Assembly (NCBI GenBank): GCA_030038415.1
Contig: JASHOX010000192.1
Location: 21,636 to 85,635, forward strand
DNA length: 64,000 nucleotides
DNA from: Xanthobacteraceae bacterium
Lineage (GTDB): Bacteria > Pseudomonadota > Alphaproteobacteria > Rhizobiales > Xanthobacteraceae
Direction: 5' to 3'
Below are positions 1 through 8,491 of the stretch, piece after piece (the stretch's first letter is position 1; each line of letters opens with the position of its first letter). The position numbers and the translations under genes are program-made. The notes under the pieces were generated by a model. It saw only the letters and a list, made by a program, of their open reading frames with translations. It was not told the DNA's origin and did not search any database.

Positions 1-666
1 CATCTGCCGGAAGGCAGCAACGCGCGCCCTTTCCGCCTCGGTCTCAGCAGGAATCGAATCGATCATCCGCGTCCAGGCAAAGGGCGCGACGCAGTTCGAT
101 CGCACGTTGAAGCGCGCCATATCAAGCGCAATGCCGCGCGACAGGCCGACGATGCCCATCTTGGCCGCCATGTAATTGGCCTGGCCGAAATTGCCCACGA
201 GCCCGGAGGTCGAGGTCATGTGCACGAAACTGCCGGAATTCTGCTCGCGGAAATGCGTGGCGCAGGCGCGGCTCATGGCAAAGCTGCCGTGCAAATGCAC
301 GTCGATCACGTCGGACCAGTCCGACCAGCTCATGCGGTGGAAGATGCGGTCGCGCAAAATGCCGGCATTGTTGACGAGAATATCAACGCGACCGAACGCA
401 TCGAGCGCGGCTTGGACGATTTTTTCGGCATTGCCCGGCGTGCTGATCGATAGCGTCGAAGCAATGGCTTCACCGCCGGATTTCTTGATCTCATCGACCA
501 CGTCCTGCGCCGGGCCGGCGTCGCTGCCGCCGCCGTCGAGACTGGCGCCGATATCGCAGACCACGACGCGGGCGCCTTCGCTCGCCATCAGAAGCGCAAT
601 ACCACGCCCGATACCGCGGCCCGCTCCGGTGACGATGGCGACCTTACCGGCGACGATATTCGCCAT
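1..666 (-). CDS. SDR-family oxidoreductase (partial, 3' end off window)
   Basis: NAD(P)-dependent short-chain dehydrogenase/reductase; 222 residues are visible and the C-terminus lies beyond the left edge. The Rossmann glycine motif TGAGRGIG (about residues 13-20), NNAG (99-102), the catalytic serine region (TSTSG, from 151) and YMAAK with Tyr165 and Lys169 are all present, so the enzyme should be active. The ATG at 666 lies 5 bp after the stop of the upstream MetE-like gene, so it is the last visible member of that operon. The substrate cannot be read from sequence. The closest general pattern is the 3-oxoacyl or hydroxyacyl reductase type. Confidence 0.9.
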   Translation of the reverse strand, partial: MANIVAGKVAIVTGAGRGIGRGIALLMASEGARVVVCDIGASLDGGGSDAGPAQDVVDEIKKSGGEAIASTLSISTPGNAEKIVQAALDAFGRVDILVNNAGILRDRIFHRMSWSDWSDVIDVHLHGSFAMSRACATHFREQNSGSFVHMTSTSGLVGNFGQANYMAAKMGIVGLSRGIALDMARFNVRSNCVAPFAWTRMIDSIPAETEAERARVAAFRQM

Positions 667-671
667 GCTTC

Positions 672-1778
672 TTAAGCCCCCCACACCTCGCGCGCCACCT
701 CGCCGATCATCTTAAGTTTGGCCCATTGTTCGTCTTCGGCGAGAATATTGCCTTCCTCGGTCGAGGCGAAGCCGCATTGTGGCGACAGGCAGAGCTGATC
801 GAGATCGGCGAACTCGGCGGCCTCCTCGATGCGGCGCTTGATCGCGTCCTTGCTTTCCAGCGTGCCGGACTTGGTGGTGACGAGACCCAGCACCGCCACG
901 CGGCCCTTCTGCAGCCGACGCAGCGGTTCGAAGCCGCCGGCCCGCGCGGTGTCGTATTCCATGAAATAGCCGTGCACCTTGATGCGGTCGAACAAGACCT
1001 CCTGCATGGCGTCATAGCCGCCCGTTCCCATGAAGGTCGATTTGTAGTTGCCGCGGCACAGATGCATCGTCACCGTCATGTCCGAGGGAATATCGGAAAT
1101 CGCTATGTTGATGAGATCGCCGTAGATCGTTCCGAGAGCCTCCGGATCGTCGCCGCGATCTTTCATCTGCTGGCGATAATGCGGATCGCACAGCATGGCG
1201 ATAAAGACCTCGTCGAGCTGCAGGTAGCGGCAGCCGGCGTCGGCGAAGGCGCGCACTGCTTTCCTGTACGCCGCGCCGAGGTCGGCAAAGAGCTTGTCGA
1301 GTGTCGGATAGAGCGACTTGTCGATCGGCGTCGGCAGCGGCCGGCCATACAGCGCCGACGGCGCCGGAATGGTCATTTTCGGCGTCTGCGTCGTATGCGC
1401 TTTGAGAAATTTAAAATGCTCCAGCATGGGATGGCCGGTGAAGCCGATCTTCCCGGTGACCTTGATGCCCTCGTTGCGCGTGGTGACCGCAGCGAAGGCG
1501 ATGCCGGTATTCATGATATGCTTCTCGACGCCGTCGAGGCCCCACAAGAAGTCGAGATGCCACCACGAGCGGCGGAATTCGCCGTCGGTGACGGACTGCA
1601 GTCCGACCGCTTCCTGCTTCATGATGACGTCGGCGATCGCGCGATCCTCCACCGCCTTGAGCGCGGCAGCATCAATCTCGCCTTTGGCGAATTTCTCGCG
1701 TGCGCTTTTTAGCTCGGCCGGCCGCAACAGACTGCCGACGTGATCAGCGCGGAACGGCGGCTTGGTTCGTTGACCCAT
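672..1778 (-). CDS. MetE-like zinc methyltransferase paralogue 1 (COG0620)
   Basis: 368 residues, matching only the C-terminal catalytic barrel of cobalamin-independent methionine synthase (the UROD/MetE-like fold). The zinc ligand pattern is complete: His239 and Cys241 in MHLCRGN, Glu274 in FMEYDTARAG and Cys335 in LSPQCGF. The family transfers a methyl or alkyl group to or from a thiolate. Full MetE has about 750 residues with an N-terminal folate-binding half, which is absent here, so the physiological donor and acceptor are unknown. It is third of three tandem paralogues and starts 4 bp after the previous stop. An SDR follows directly. Confidence 0.88.
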   Translation of the reverse strand: MGQRTKPPFRADHVGSLLRPAELKSAREKFAKGEIDAAALKAVEDRAIADVIMKQEAVGLQSVTDGEFRRSWWHLDFLWGLDGVEKHIMNTGIAFAAVTTRNEGIKVTGKIGFTGHPMLEHFKFLKAHTTQTPKMTIPAPSALYGRPLPTPIDKSLYPTLDKLFADLGAAYRKAVRAFADAGCRYLQLDEVFIAMLCDPHYRQQMKDRGDDPEALGTIYGDLINIAISDIPSDMTVTMHLCRGNYKSTFMGTGGYDAMQEVLFDRIKVHGYFMEYDTARAGGFEPLRRLQKGRVAVLGLVTTKSGTLESKDAIKRRIEEAAEFADLDQLCLSPQCGFASTEEGNILAEDEQWAKLKMIGEVAREVWGA

Positions 1779-1782
1779 CGAT

Positions 1783-2892
1783 CTATCCCCAAACCTCGTC
1801 CGCGAGTTCGACGATCATGCGCAGTTTCGCCCATTCTTCCTCTTCGGCCAGAACATTACCCTCCTGCGTCGAAGCAAAGCCGCATTGCGGCGACAGGCAC
1901 AGCTGATCGAGCGGCACGAACTTTGCCGCTTCGTCGATGCGGCGTTTGATGTCGTCCTTCTTTTCCAGCATTCCGCTCTTGCTGGTGACGAGCCCGAGCA
2001 CGATGGTCTTCCCTTTGGGCACGAAACGAAGCGGCTCGAAGCCGCCGGCGCGCGCCGTGTCGTATTCCATGAAATAGCCGTGCACGTTGATCGCGTTGAA
2101 CAGAATCTCCGCCACCGGTTCGTAACCGCCCGACGCCACGAAGTTCGAGCGAAAATTGCCGCGGCACAGATGCATGGTGATCGTCATGTCGGGCGGAATG
2201 TCGGAGATCGCTGCATTGATCATGCCGGCATAAGTGACGGGCAGCGTGTCCGGGTCGTCACCACGATTGACGATCAGTTGCCGCAGCGACGGATCGCACA
2301 AATAAGTGAGATTGACCTCGTCGAGCTGCAGATAGCGGCAGCCGGCGTCGGCAAAGGCGCGCACGACCTTGCGGTAGGACTGCCCGAGGTCGCGGTAAAA
2401 GTCGTCCATTGCCGGATAGATCGATTCCGGCACGGCATCGCGGCCATAGCGAAAATGCAGCGATGACGGCGAGGGAATCGTCATCTTCGGCGTTTTCTTG
2501 GTGTGCGCCTGCAAAAACTTGAAGTGCTCGATCATCGGATGTGGCTTATAGCCGCCGAGCTTTCCAGTGATGCGCAACAGCAGTGGCCGCGGCTGCGGCC
2601 CGCCGGTCGAGAAACTTATCTTGCGCTCGCCGACATAGGACTCGACGTTATCAAGCTGTTCGAGAAAATCCGTATTCCAAGAAATGCGCCGGTACTCGCC
2701 GTCGGTGATCGATTTGAGCCCGACGGCTTCCTGCTTCTTGATCACGCCTTCGATTTCGCGGTTCTCGATCTCCTTGAAGGCCTCAGCGCCGATTTCGCCG
2801 CTCGCGCGCTTTTCCCGCGCCGCCTTGAGCGACGCCGTGCGCAACAGGCTGCCGACATGATCGGCGCGGAATGGCGGTTTGGTTCGCTGCAT
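1783..2892 (-). CDS. MetE-like zinc methyltransferase paralogue 2
   Basis: 369 residues, clearly paralogous to its two neighbours. It begins MQRTKPPFRADHVGSLL and carries the HxC zinc pair in TMHLCRGN, the Glu in FMEYDTARAG and the last Cys in LSPQCGFAS. I chose ATG at 2892 rather than the in-frame GTG at 2904: the ATG aligns with the start of paralogue 3 (MQRTTPPF) and leaves a 2-bp gap instead of an overlap with the upstream stop (2895-2897). The metal site is intact. The substrate is not predictable beyond a thiol alkyl or methyl transfer. Confidence 0.87.
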   Translation of the reverse strand: MQRTKPPFRADHVGSLLRTASLKAAREKRASGEIGAEAFKEIENREIEGVIKKQEAVGLKSITDGEYRRISWNTDFLEQLDNVESYVGERKISFSTGGPQPRPLLLRITGKLGGYKPHPMIEHFKFLQAHTKKTPKMTIPSPSSLHFRYGRDAVPESIYPAMDDFYRDLGQSYRKVVRAFADAGCRYLQLDEVNLTYLCDPSLRQLIVNRGDDPDTLPVTYAGMINAAISDIPPDMTITMHLCRGNFRSNFVASGGYEPVAEILFNAINVHGYFMEYDTARAGGFEPLRFVPKGKTIVLGLVTSKSGMLEKKDDIKRRIDEAAKFVPLDQLCLSPQCGFASTQEGNVLAEEEEWAKLRMIVELADEVWG

Positions 2893-2894
2893 TG

Positions 2895-3998
2895 TCAACC
2901 CCACACTTCATTTGCGATTTCCACGATCATACGGAGCTTCGCCCATTGCTCGTCCTCAGACAGAACGTTACCCTCTTCGGTCGAGGCGAAACCGCATTGC
3001 GGCGACAGGCAGAGCTGATCGAGCGCGACGTATTTGGTCGCCTCGTCGATGCGGCGTTTGATGTCGTCTTTCTTCTCTAGGGTGCCGCTTTTCGACGTGA
3101 CGAGCCCGAGCACGATCTGCTTTTTGCCCTTGGGGAAGAAACGCAGCGGCTCGAAGCCGCCGGCCCGCTCGGTATCATATTCGAGGAAATAGCCGTCGAG
3201 CCCGGTATTGCCAAGGAGCTGTTCGGCGACAAACTCGTAGCCGCCCGAGGCGATAAAGGTCGAGCGAAAATTGCCGCGACACGAATGCATGGTGATCGCC
3301 ATGTCGGCGGGCCTGCCTTCGAGCGCAGCGTTGGTGAGGCGTGCATAGCGCTTCGGCAGCGCATCGGAATCGTCACCGCGCGTTTTTGACTGTGCGCGCT
3401 CGTTGGGATCGCACACCATGGACCAGGCCGTATCGTCGAGCTGCAGATAGCGGCAACCGGCATCGTAAAAGGCGCGGATCGCGCCGCGGTAGGCCTTGGC
3501 GAGGTCGTCGAAAAACGGATCAAGCTCGGGATAGACCTGTCTGCTGATCGCGGCGCGGCCCTGTCGGAAATGGAAAGTCGATGGCGCCGGAATCGTCATC
3601 TTCGGCATGACGCGGGTGTGCGCCTTCAGGAATTTGAAGTGCTCCAGCATCGGATGCCCGGAGAACCCAATCTTGCCGTCAATCTTGATGGCTTCGGCCT
3701 TGGTCTGCACGCCGCGGAACTGGATGCCGTGATCCGTCGTGTAAAAGGTCACCCCGTCAAGGCCGCGGAAAAAGTCGAAGTGCCACCATGAGCGGCGGAA
3801 CTCACCGTCGGTGGCAAGTTTCAGCCCGATCTCTTCCTGCTTCCTAATCACCTTCTCGATCTCGCGATCTTCGACCGCCAGCAAGGCGTCCGCGGAAATT
3901 TCCTTGCGTTCGCGCTTGGCGCGCGCTTCTTTCAATGCTGCGGGCCGCAACAGACTACCGACATGGTCGGCGCGAAACGGCGGCGTGGTTCGTTGCAT
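2895..3998 (-). CDS. MetE-like zinc methyltransferase paralogue 3 (first gene of the operon)
   Basis: 367 residues and the promoter-proximal copy. Its zinc pair reads MHSCRGN instead of MHLCRGN, keeping His and Cys. Glu is in FLEYDTERAG and the final Cys in LSPQCGFAS. Its C-terminal third is close to paralogue 2 (shared LVTSKSG.LEKKDDIKRRIDEA), while the mid-region differs more, which suggests duplication followed by divergence in the substrate-facing part. The start ATG at 3998 has a purine-rich stretch upstream (GGGAGGAGAAG on the minus strand), a good ribosome binding site. Confidence 0.87.
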   Translation of the reverse strand: MQRTTPPFRADHVGSLLRPAALKEARAKRERKEISADALLAVEDREIEKVIRKQEEIGLKLATDGEFRRSWWHFDFFRGLDGVTFYTTDHGIQFRGVQTKAEAIKIDGKIGFSGHPMLEHFKFLKAHTRVMPKMTIPAPSTFHFRQGRAAISRQVYPELDPFFDDLAKAYRGAIRAFYDAGCRYLQLDDTAWSMVCDPNERAQSKTRGDDSDALPKRYARLTNAALEGRPADMAITMHSCRGNFRSTFIASGGYEFVAEQLLGNTGLDGYFLEYDTERAGGFEPLRFFPKGKKQIVLGLVTSKSGTLEKKDDIKRRIDEATKYVALDQLCLSPQCGFASTEEGNVLSEDEQWAKLRMIVEIANEVWG

Positions 3999-4211
3999 CG
4001 AGCTTCTCCTCCCAGCTGCTTTTATAGCGGAAGCGCTCGGTGTCGATTCCGGCTATGGCGGCGCCCAACGCGCACTACCGTGGGCAAGCGGCACGGTGGG
4101 CAATGCCAAATCGATTTAGCAATGCCGGCGCGCGAGTGTAAATGCCGTTGCGCGCGGGGCACTCAGCACAGACACTCGCCCGACGCATGACGTCTTGAGG
4201 AGACAAAAAAG

Positions 4212-4865
4212 ATGTATCCCACGCTGCAGCTCTACGAAGACGTGTTGGCAAACGACGCCGAGGTATCCTGGCCGGCCCTGCCGCGGATGATTTTCGTCGT
4301 CCACGGCACCGTCGCCATCGCCGATCGCACGCTGCGCGACGAGGACACTTTCGGCGGCGAAAGCGCCGTCACGGCCAAGGCCGGCAGCGCCGGCGTGACG
4401 CTGTGGCGCTGGGAGTTTGCAGCGGACGGCGCTACTGGTTCCGCCAACGCAGGACGCGCCGTCCGTTCCCGGGAGAAACTCGCGGCGCGGCTTGAGACAG
4501 TGCCGAAGGGCGCGCTTCTGCTACGCGGTGACAGCGTTGCATTTCCGCCGGGCGGCTGTGCCTATCTGCACCGGCATCAAGGACCTGGTATCCGCTGTGT
4601 CATCGAAGGCGCCATCCGCATCGACACCCACGGCCGCTCGACGTCATACGGACCGGGCGGCGCATGGTATGAAACCGGGCCGGACGCCGTTTTCGCGCAA
4701 GGCGCAGACCGCCCGACGCGGTTCATTCGCGTCATGATTCTGCCGCGTACTTATCTGGGAAAGAGTTCAATCGAATATCTCAATGAAGCCGACAGAGCTA
4801 AACCGAAATCGCAAAGCTACAAGATCTACGTCGACATGCCGCTGACCATGGAGGCGGTGGCTTGA
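4212..4865 (+). CDS. Cupin-fold protein
   Basis: 217 residues. A double-stranded beta-helix is suggested by the HRHQGPGIRCVIEGAIRI segment (about residues 118-135), which resembles the cupin metal motif HxH followed by a glycine turn and a short conserved strand. An N-terminal half (FVVHGTVAIADRTL) looks like a second, weaker cupin repeat, so it may be bicupin. It is preceded by a clear GAGGAG ribosome binding site. It ends 25 bp before rlmH and probably shares its transcript. Function unknown; many such proteins are sensors or dioxygenase-like. Confidence 0.75.
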   Translation: MYPTLQLYEDVLANDAEVSWPALPRMIFVVHGTVAIADRTLRDEDTFGGESAVTAKAGSAGVTLWRWEFAADGATGSANAGRAVRSREKLAARLETVPKGALLLRGDSVAFPPGGCAYLHRHQGPGIRCVIEGAIRIDTHGRSTSYGPGGAWYETGPDAVFAQGADRPTRFIRVMILPRTYLGKSSIEYLNEADRAKPKSQSYKIYVDMPLTMEAVA

Positions 4866-4890
4866 GGTCTTTGGGTCATAAGCGATCATC

Positions 4891-5373
4891 ATGCGTATTG
4901 TCGTCGCCGCCGTCGGCCGATTGAAACAGGGCTCAGAGCGAGACCTTGCCGCCGCCTATTGCAAACGTGCCGAGGCGATCGGCCGTGCTTTCGGCCTTCG
5001 TGCGATCGAAATCGTCGAAATTCGCGAGAGTCGCGCACACGACGCCGAACGACGGCGCGTCGAGGAATCCATAGCGATCGCCAATGTCATTCCCGAACAG
5101 GCCATCATTGTCATTCTCGACGAGCGAGGCGACAACCTCGACAGCGCGGCGCTGGCGGCGACGTTGCGCCGGTGGCGCGAGGAGGACCGTTCCGCCGTCT
5201 GTTTCGTCATCGGCGGCGCCGACGGGCTTGCGCAAAACCTGCGGGACCGCGCCAAGCTCAAGCTCGCTTTCGGCGTCGCGACCTGGCCGCATCAGCTGGT
5301 GCGCATCATGTTGCTGGAGCAGCTTTACCGCGCCGGCACCATTCTGGCCGGACACCCCTATCACCGAGCTTGA
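4891..5373 (+). CDS. rlmH: 23S rRNA (pseudouridine1915-N3) methyltransferase RlmH
   Basis: 160-residue SPOUT methyltransferase that methylates pseudouridine 1915 in helix 69 of 23S rRNA on assembled 70S ribosomes. It is recognised by the start MRIVVAAVGRLK, the central ILDERGDNLDS, the knot-forming FVIGGADGL and the C-terminal HQLVRIMLLEQLYRA, all family hallmarks, at the normal length of about 155-160. In related genomes it usually follows nadD and rsfS. Here a cupin gene precedes it instead. Confidence 0.96.
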   Translation: MRIVVAAVGRLKQGSERDLAAAYCKRAEAIGRAFGLRAIEIVEIRESRAHDAERRRVEESIAIANVIPEQAIIVILDERGDNLDSAALAATLRRWREEDRSAVCFVIGGADGLAQNLRDRAKLKLAFGVATWPHQLVRIMLLEQLYRAGTILAGHPYHRA

Positions 5374-5537
5374 ATTGGCCGGCAAAGCCGGCCAAGAATT
5401 CGGGTGAATGACATCTGGCAAGTCGCATCACCGAATTGTGACGGCCAAGACATTCGATGTCTTATTCCGGTCTTACGTCGGCCAGTTTTGTGCGGTTTGT
5501 CTTGCCTTTCCGAGGCCCGCGCCTACCCTTGAAACCA

Positions 5538-6947
5538 ATGATTCTCCGACGGTCGAGCCGCACCGATCCGCGCTTCGTGCTCGGCTCGGTATTGGCGTTG
5601 GTGCTGCCGATTGGCGCAGGTCTTTGCGCGAGTTCCGCCGCGTTGGCGCAGACGCCGGCAGCTCCCACGGATACGACCGCGGCGCAAAATGCACCCGCGC
5701 AATCGGCGGCCGCGCCCGAGGGAGCTCCGTCCTCTGCGAATAACGTCGACGCGCTCAGGCAACACGACCAGGACCTCGATGCAGCGCTGGCCCGTCAGCG
5801 CGAGTCGGTGGAGAATCAAGCCAAGCTGCGGGTCGAGATCGAAGCGCTGGCCCAGGATCGCCGTAAATTTAATCAAGATCTCATCGGCACCGCCGCGCGA
5901 GTCCGCGATGTCGAAGCCAATATCGACGCCACGCGGGCGCGCCTGCTGCCGCTCGACGAGCAGGAAAAGCTGCTGCGCAAGTCGCTCAGTGAACGCAGCG
6001 ACGTGATCGCTGAGATTCTCGCCGCTTTGCAACGTATCGGCCGGCAGCCGCCGCCTGCGCTGATCGTGCGGCCGGAGGATGCGCTCCAAGCGGTGCGCAC
6101 GGCCATCACGTTGGGTGCCGTGCTGCCGGAGATGCGCGCACAGGCCGATTCACTGGCCGGCGATCTGGCCGAGCTGGTACGCGTGCGCCAACAAATCGTT
6201 GATGAAAGCAACCGTCTTTCCGGCGACCTCCATGTGCTCGGACGCGAGCAGCTTCGGCTGACGCTCCTTGTCGACCAACGCCAGAAAAACGAAGCGGCTG
6301 CGGAACAGGCGCTCAATACCGAGCGGCAGCGCGCCACGGTCCTGGCGCGCCAGGTCGATTCGATCAAAGATCTGATCGCCAAGCTCGAAGCCGGCCTCGA
6401 TCCCGCCACCCGCGCGGCGCACGATGCCGCCCAGGCCATTGCCAAGGACGCAACACAGCCGCAACTCGCAGCCTTGAGCGATCCCGGGCGCCTGACCCCA
6501 GCGGTTGCCTTTGCCGATATGCGTGGACACATGCATTTACCGGTCAATGGCGTACCAATCCGCGCGTTTGGGGGTTCCGACGGCGTCGGCGGGACCCAAA
6601 AAGGCGTTTCCATCGCTGCCCGGTCCGGAGCCGAGATTACCGCCCCATGCGACGGTTGGGTTGTTTACGCCGGACCGTTTCGCAGCTATGGGCAACTCTT
6701 GATCCTGAATGCCGGCGGCGGGTATCATGTTCTCCTGGCGGGCATGGATCGGATTTCCGTCGATCTCGGACAGTTCGTGTTAACCGGCGAGCCGGTAGCG
6801 ATGATGGGCGACGCATCGCAAGCAGCGGCAGCCGTCACGACCGGGCCTAAACAGCCCGTACTCTATGTGGAGTTCCGCAAGGACGGCACTCCCATTGACC
6901 CCAGCCCTTGGTGGGCGACAAACGAAGGCGAAAAGGTTCGCGGATGA
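5538..6947 (+). CDS. EnvC-like murein hydrolase activator (coiled coil + LytM/M23 domain)
   Basis: 469 residues from ATG 5538. I preferred this start to the ATG at 5457 because it gives a typical signal peptide (basic start, then VLGSVLALVLPIGAGLCASS, then ALAQ). Residues about 60-320 are a charged coiled coil rich in Arg, Glu and Gln. The C-terminus is an M23/LytM fold (from about 340). The usual zinc ligands look degenerate: the HxxxD strand reads KGVSIAA, HxH-type positions read YHVLLAG and LYVEFRKDG. That is the state of EnvC, which activates amidases rather than cutting peptidoglycan. It overlaps ctpA by ATGA, so the two are translationally coupled. Confidence 0.88.
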   Translation: MILRRSSRTDPRFVLGSVLALVLPIGAGLCASSAALAQTPAAPTDTTAAQNAPAQSAAAPEGAPSSANNVDALRQHDQDLDAALARQRESVENQAKLRVEIEALAQDRRKFNQDLIGTAARVRDVEANIDATRARLLPLDEQEKLLRKSLSERSDVIAEILAALQRIGRQPPPALIVRPEDALQAVRTAITLGAVLPEMRAQADSLAGDLAELVRVRQQIVDESNRLSGDLHVLGREQLRLTLLVDQRQKNEAAAEQALNTERQRATVLARQVDSIKDLIAKLEAGLDPATRAAHDAAQAIAKDATQPQLAALSDPGRLTPAVAFADMRGHMHLPVNGVPIRAFGGSDGVGGTQKGVSIAARSGAEITAPCDGWVVYAGPFRSYGQLLILNAGGGYHVLLAGMDRISVDLGQFVLTGEPVAMMGDASQAAAAVTTGPKQPVLYVEFRKDGTPIDPSPWWATNEGEKVRG

Positions 6948-8278
6948 TGCGCAAAACTTATCTGGTTTTCCTCGGTGCAGTGGCCGGCGCCGCCGCAGCG
7001 CTGCTGGTCACTCAGCCACACGCCATGCTGCTTGGCTCGGCCGCGAGGGCGGCCGCCTCGGACACCTACCAGCAGCTCAATCTGTTCGGCGACGTCTTCG
7101 AGCGCGTCCGCGCTGATTACGTCGAGAAGCCGGACGACAAGAAGCTCGTCGAATCGGCCATCAACGGCATGCTGTCCGGGCTCGATCCCCATTCGAGCTA
7201 CATGGATCCGAAGAGTTTCCGCGACATGCAGGTGCAAACGCGCGGGGAGTTCGGCGGCCTCGGCATCGAGGTCACCATGGAGGACGGCCTGGTGAAGGTT
7301 GTCGCGCCGATCGACGATACGCCGGCGGCCAAGGCCGGCGTCATGGCCAACGACATCATCACCAAGCTCGATGATGAGGCGGTGCAGGGCCTTACCCTCA
7401 ATCAAGCCGTCGACAAGATGCGCGGGCCGGTGAACTCGAAGATCAAGCTCACCATCGTGCGCAAAGGCGCTGACAAGCCGATCGAATTGACGATCGTGCG
7501 CGACATCATTCGGGTGAAATCGGTGCGCTCGCACGCCGAAGGCGATGACGTCGGCTATATCCGCATCACCCAGTTCAACGAGCAGACCACTGATGGCCTC
7601 AAGCAGGCGATCAACGATCTCAACAGCCAGCTCGGCGCCGACAAGATCAAGGGCTACATCGTCGATCTCCGCAACAATCCCGGTGGCTTGCTCGATCAGG
7701 CGATTTCCGTCGCCGATACCTTCCTCGACAAAGGCGAGATCGTATCGACGCGGGGCCGCAACCCCGAGGAGACGCAGCGCTTCAACGCACGGCCGGGCGA
7801 CATGACGCACAGCAAGCCGCTCATCGTGCTGATCAACGGCGGTTCAGCTTCGGCATCGGAGATCGTCGCCGGCGCGCTGCAGGACCACAAGCGCGCGACC
7901 CTCATTGGCACGCGCTCCTTCGGCAAAGGATCGGTGCAGACCATCATCCCGCTCGGAGCCGGTAATGGCGCGCTGCGGCTGACCACGGCGCGCTACTACA
8001 CCCCGTCGGGCCGTTCGATCCAGGCGCAGGGTATCAAGCCCGACATCGAGGTGCTGCAGGACGTGCCAGCCAGTTTGAAGGGGGACACCGATTCCGAGGG
8101 CGAGGCCTCGCTGCGCGGTCACCTTGCGGCAACCGGCGCCGAGAAATCGGGGTCGCAGTCCTACGTGCCACCGGACGAGAAGGACGACAAGGCGCTGCAC
8201 ATGGCGCTTGATCTCCTGCGCGGAACGGCAAGCAACGCCGCCTTCCCGCCGAATCCGAAGGCTCCTGTGCCCAATTAA
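6944..8278 (+). CDS. ctpA: C-terminal processing protease, S41 family (CtpA)
   Basis: 444 residues from ATG 6944, which overlaps the preceding stop (a second ATG lies at 6947). N-terminal signal or anchor (MMRKTYLVFLGAVAGAAAALL), then a PDZ domain (about 80-185, GEFGGLGIEV), then the S41 core. The catalytic serine is near 303 in GGSASASEI and lysine near 328 in FGKGSVQ, 25 residues apart as in characterised Ctp proteases. It acts in the periplasm on C-termini of envelope proteins. Adjacency to an EnvC-like LytM protein suggests peptidoglycan remodelling. A strong terminator follows. Confidence 0.96.
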   Translation: MMRKTYLVFLGAVAGAAAALLVTQPHAMLLGSAARAAASDTYQQLNLFGDVFERVRADYVEKPDDKKLVESAINGMLSGLDPHSSYMDPKSFRDMQVQTRGEFGGLGIEVTMEDGLVKVVAPIDDTPAAKAGVMANDIITKLDDEAVQGLTLNQAVDKMRGPVNSKIKLTIVRKGADKPIELTIVRDIIRVKSVRSHAEGDDVGYIRITQFNEQTTDGLKQAINDLNSQLGADKIKGYIVDLRNNPGGLLDQAISVADTFLDKGEIVSTRGRNPEETQRFNARPGDMTHSKPLIVLINGGSASASEIVAGALQDHKRATLIGTRSFGKGSVQTIIPLGAGNGALRLTTARYYTPSGRSIQAQGIKPDIEVLQDVPASLKGDTDSEGEASLRGHLAATGAEKSGSQSYVPPDEKDDKALHMALDLLRGTASNAAFPPNPKAPVPN

Positions 8279-8303
8279 GGAAAAGCACCTAGACCTGAAT
8301 TGC

Positions 8304-8336
8304 GTTCGGGGCGGCCTCAAGCCGCCCCGAACTTTT
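8304..8336 (+). terminator. Rho-independent terminator after ctpA
   Basis: A perfect 12-bp inverted repeat, GTTCGGGGCGGC / GCCGCCCCGAAC, with a 5-base loop (CTCAA), followed by TTTT. It sits 25 bp after the ctpA stop and should end the rlmH-ctpA transcript, leaving the YibQ gene to its own promoter. Confidence 0.85.
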
Positions 8337-8491
8337 CATTTGGCCTCTTTTTATCCGGCTTCGGGGGCCGCATCCGCGGCCACCCTCGCCCGACCGGGCG
8401 CCTTAACCGGGCGTGATAGACTCCCCGCCATGATTCGCGAGGGCATGATTCGCGCAGACTATGGCACCGAGCATGGCCCAAGGACCCACCG

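Noticed and set aside
726..1712. 328-residue plus-strand open frame
   Set aside because: Antisense to the first MetE-like gene; similar open frames arise opposite each paralogue.
3999..4211. SAM or cobalamin riboswitch before the MetE-like operon
   Set aside because: I looked for the conserved cores on the minus strand and could not see them; only a ribosome binding site is clear.
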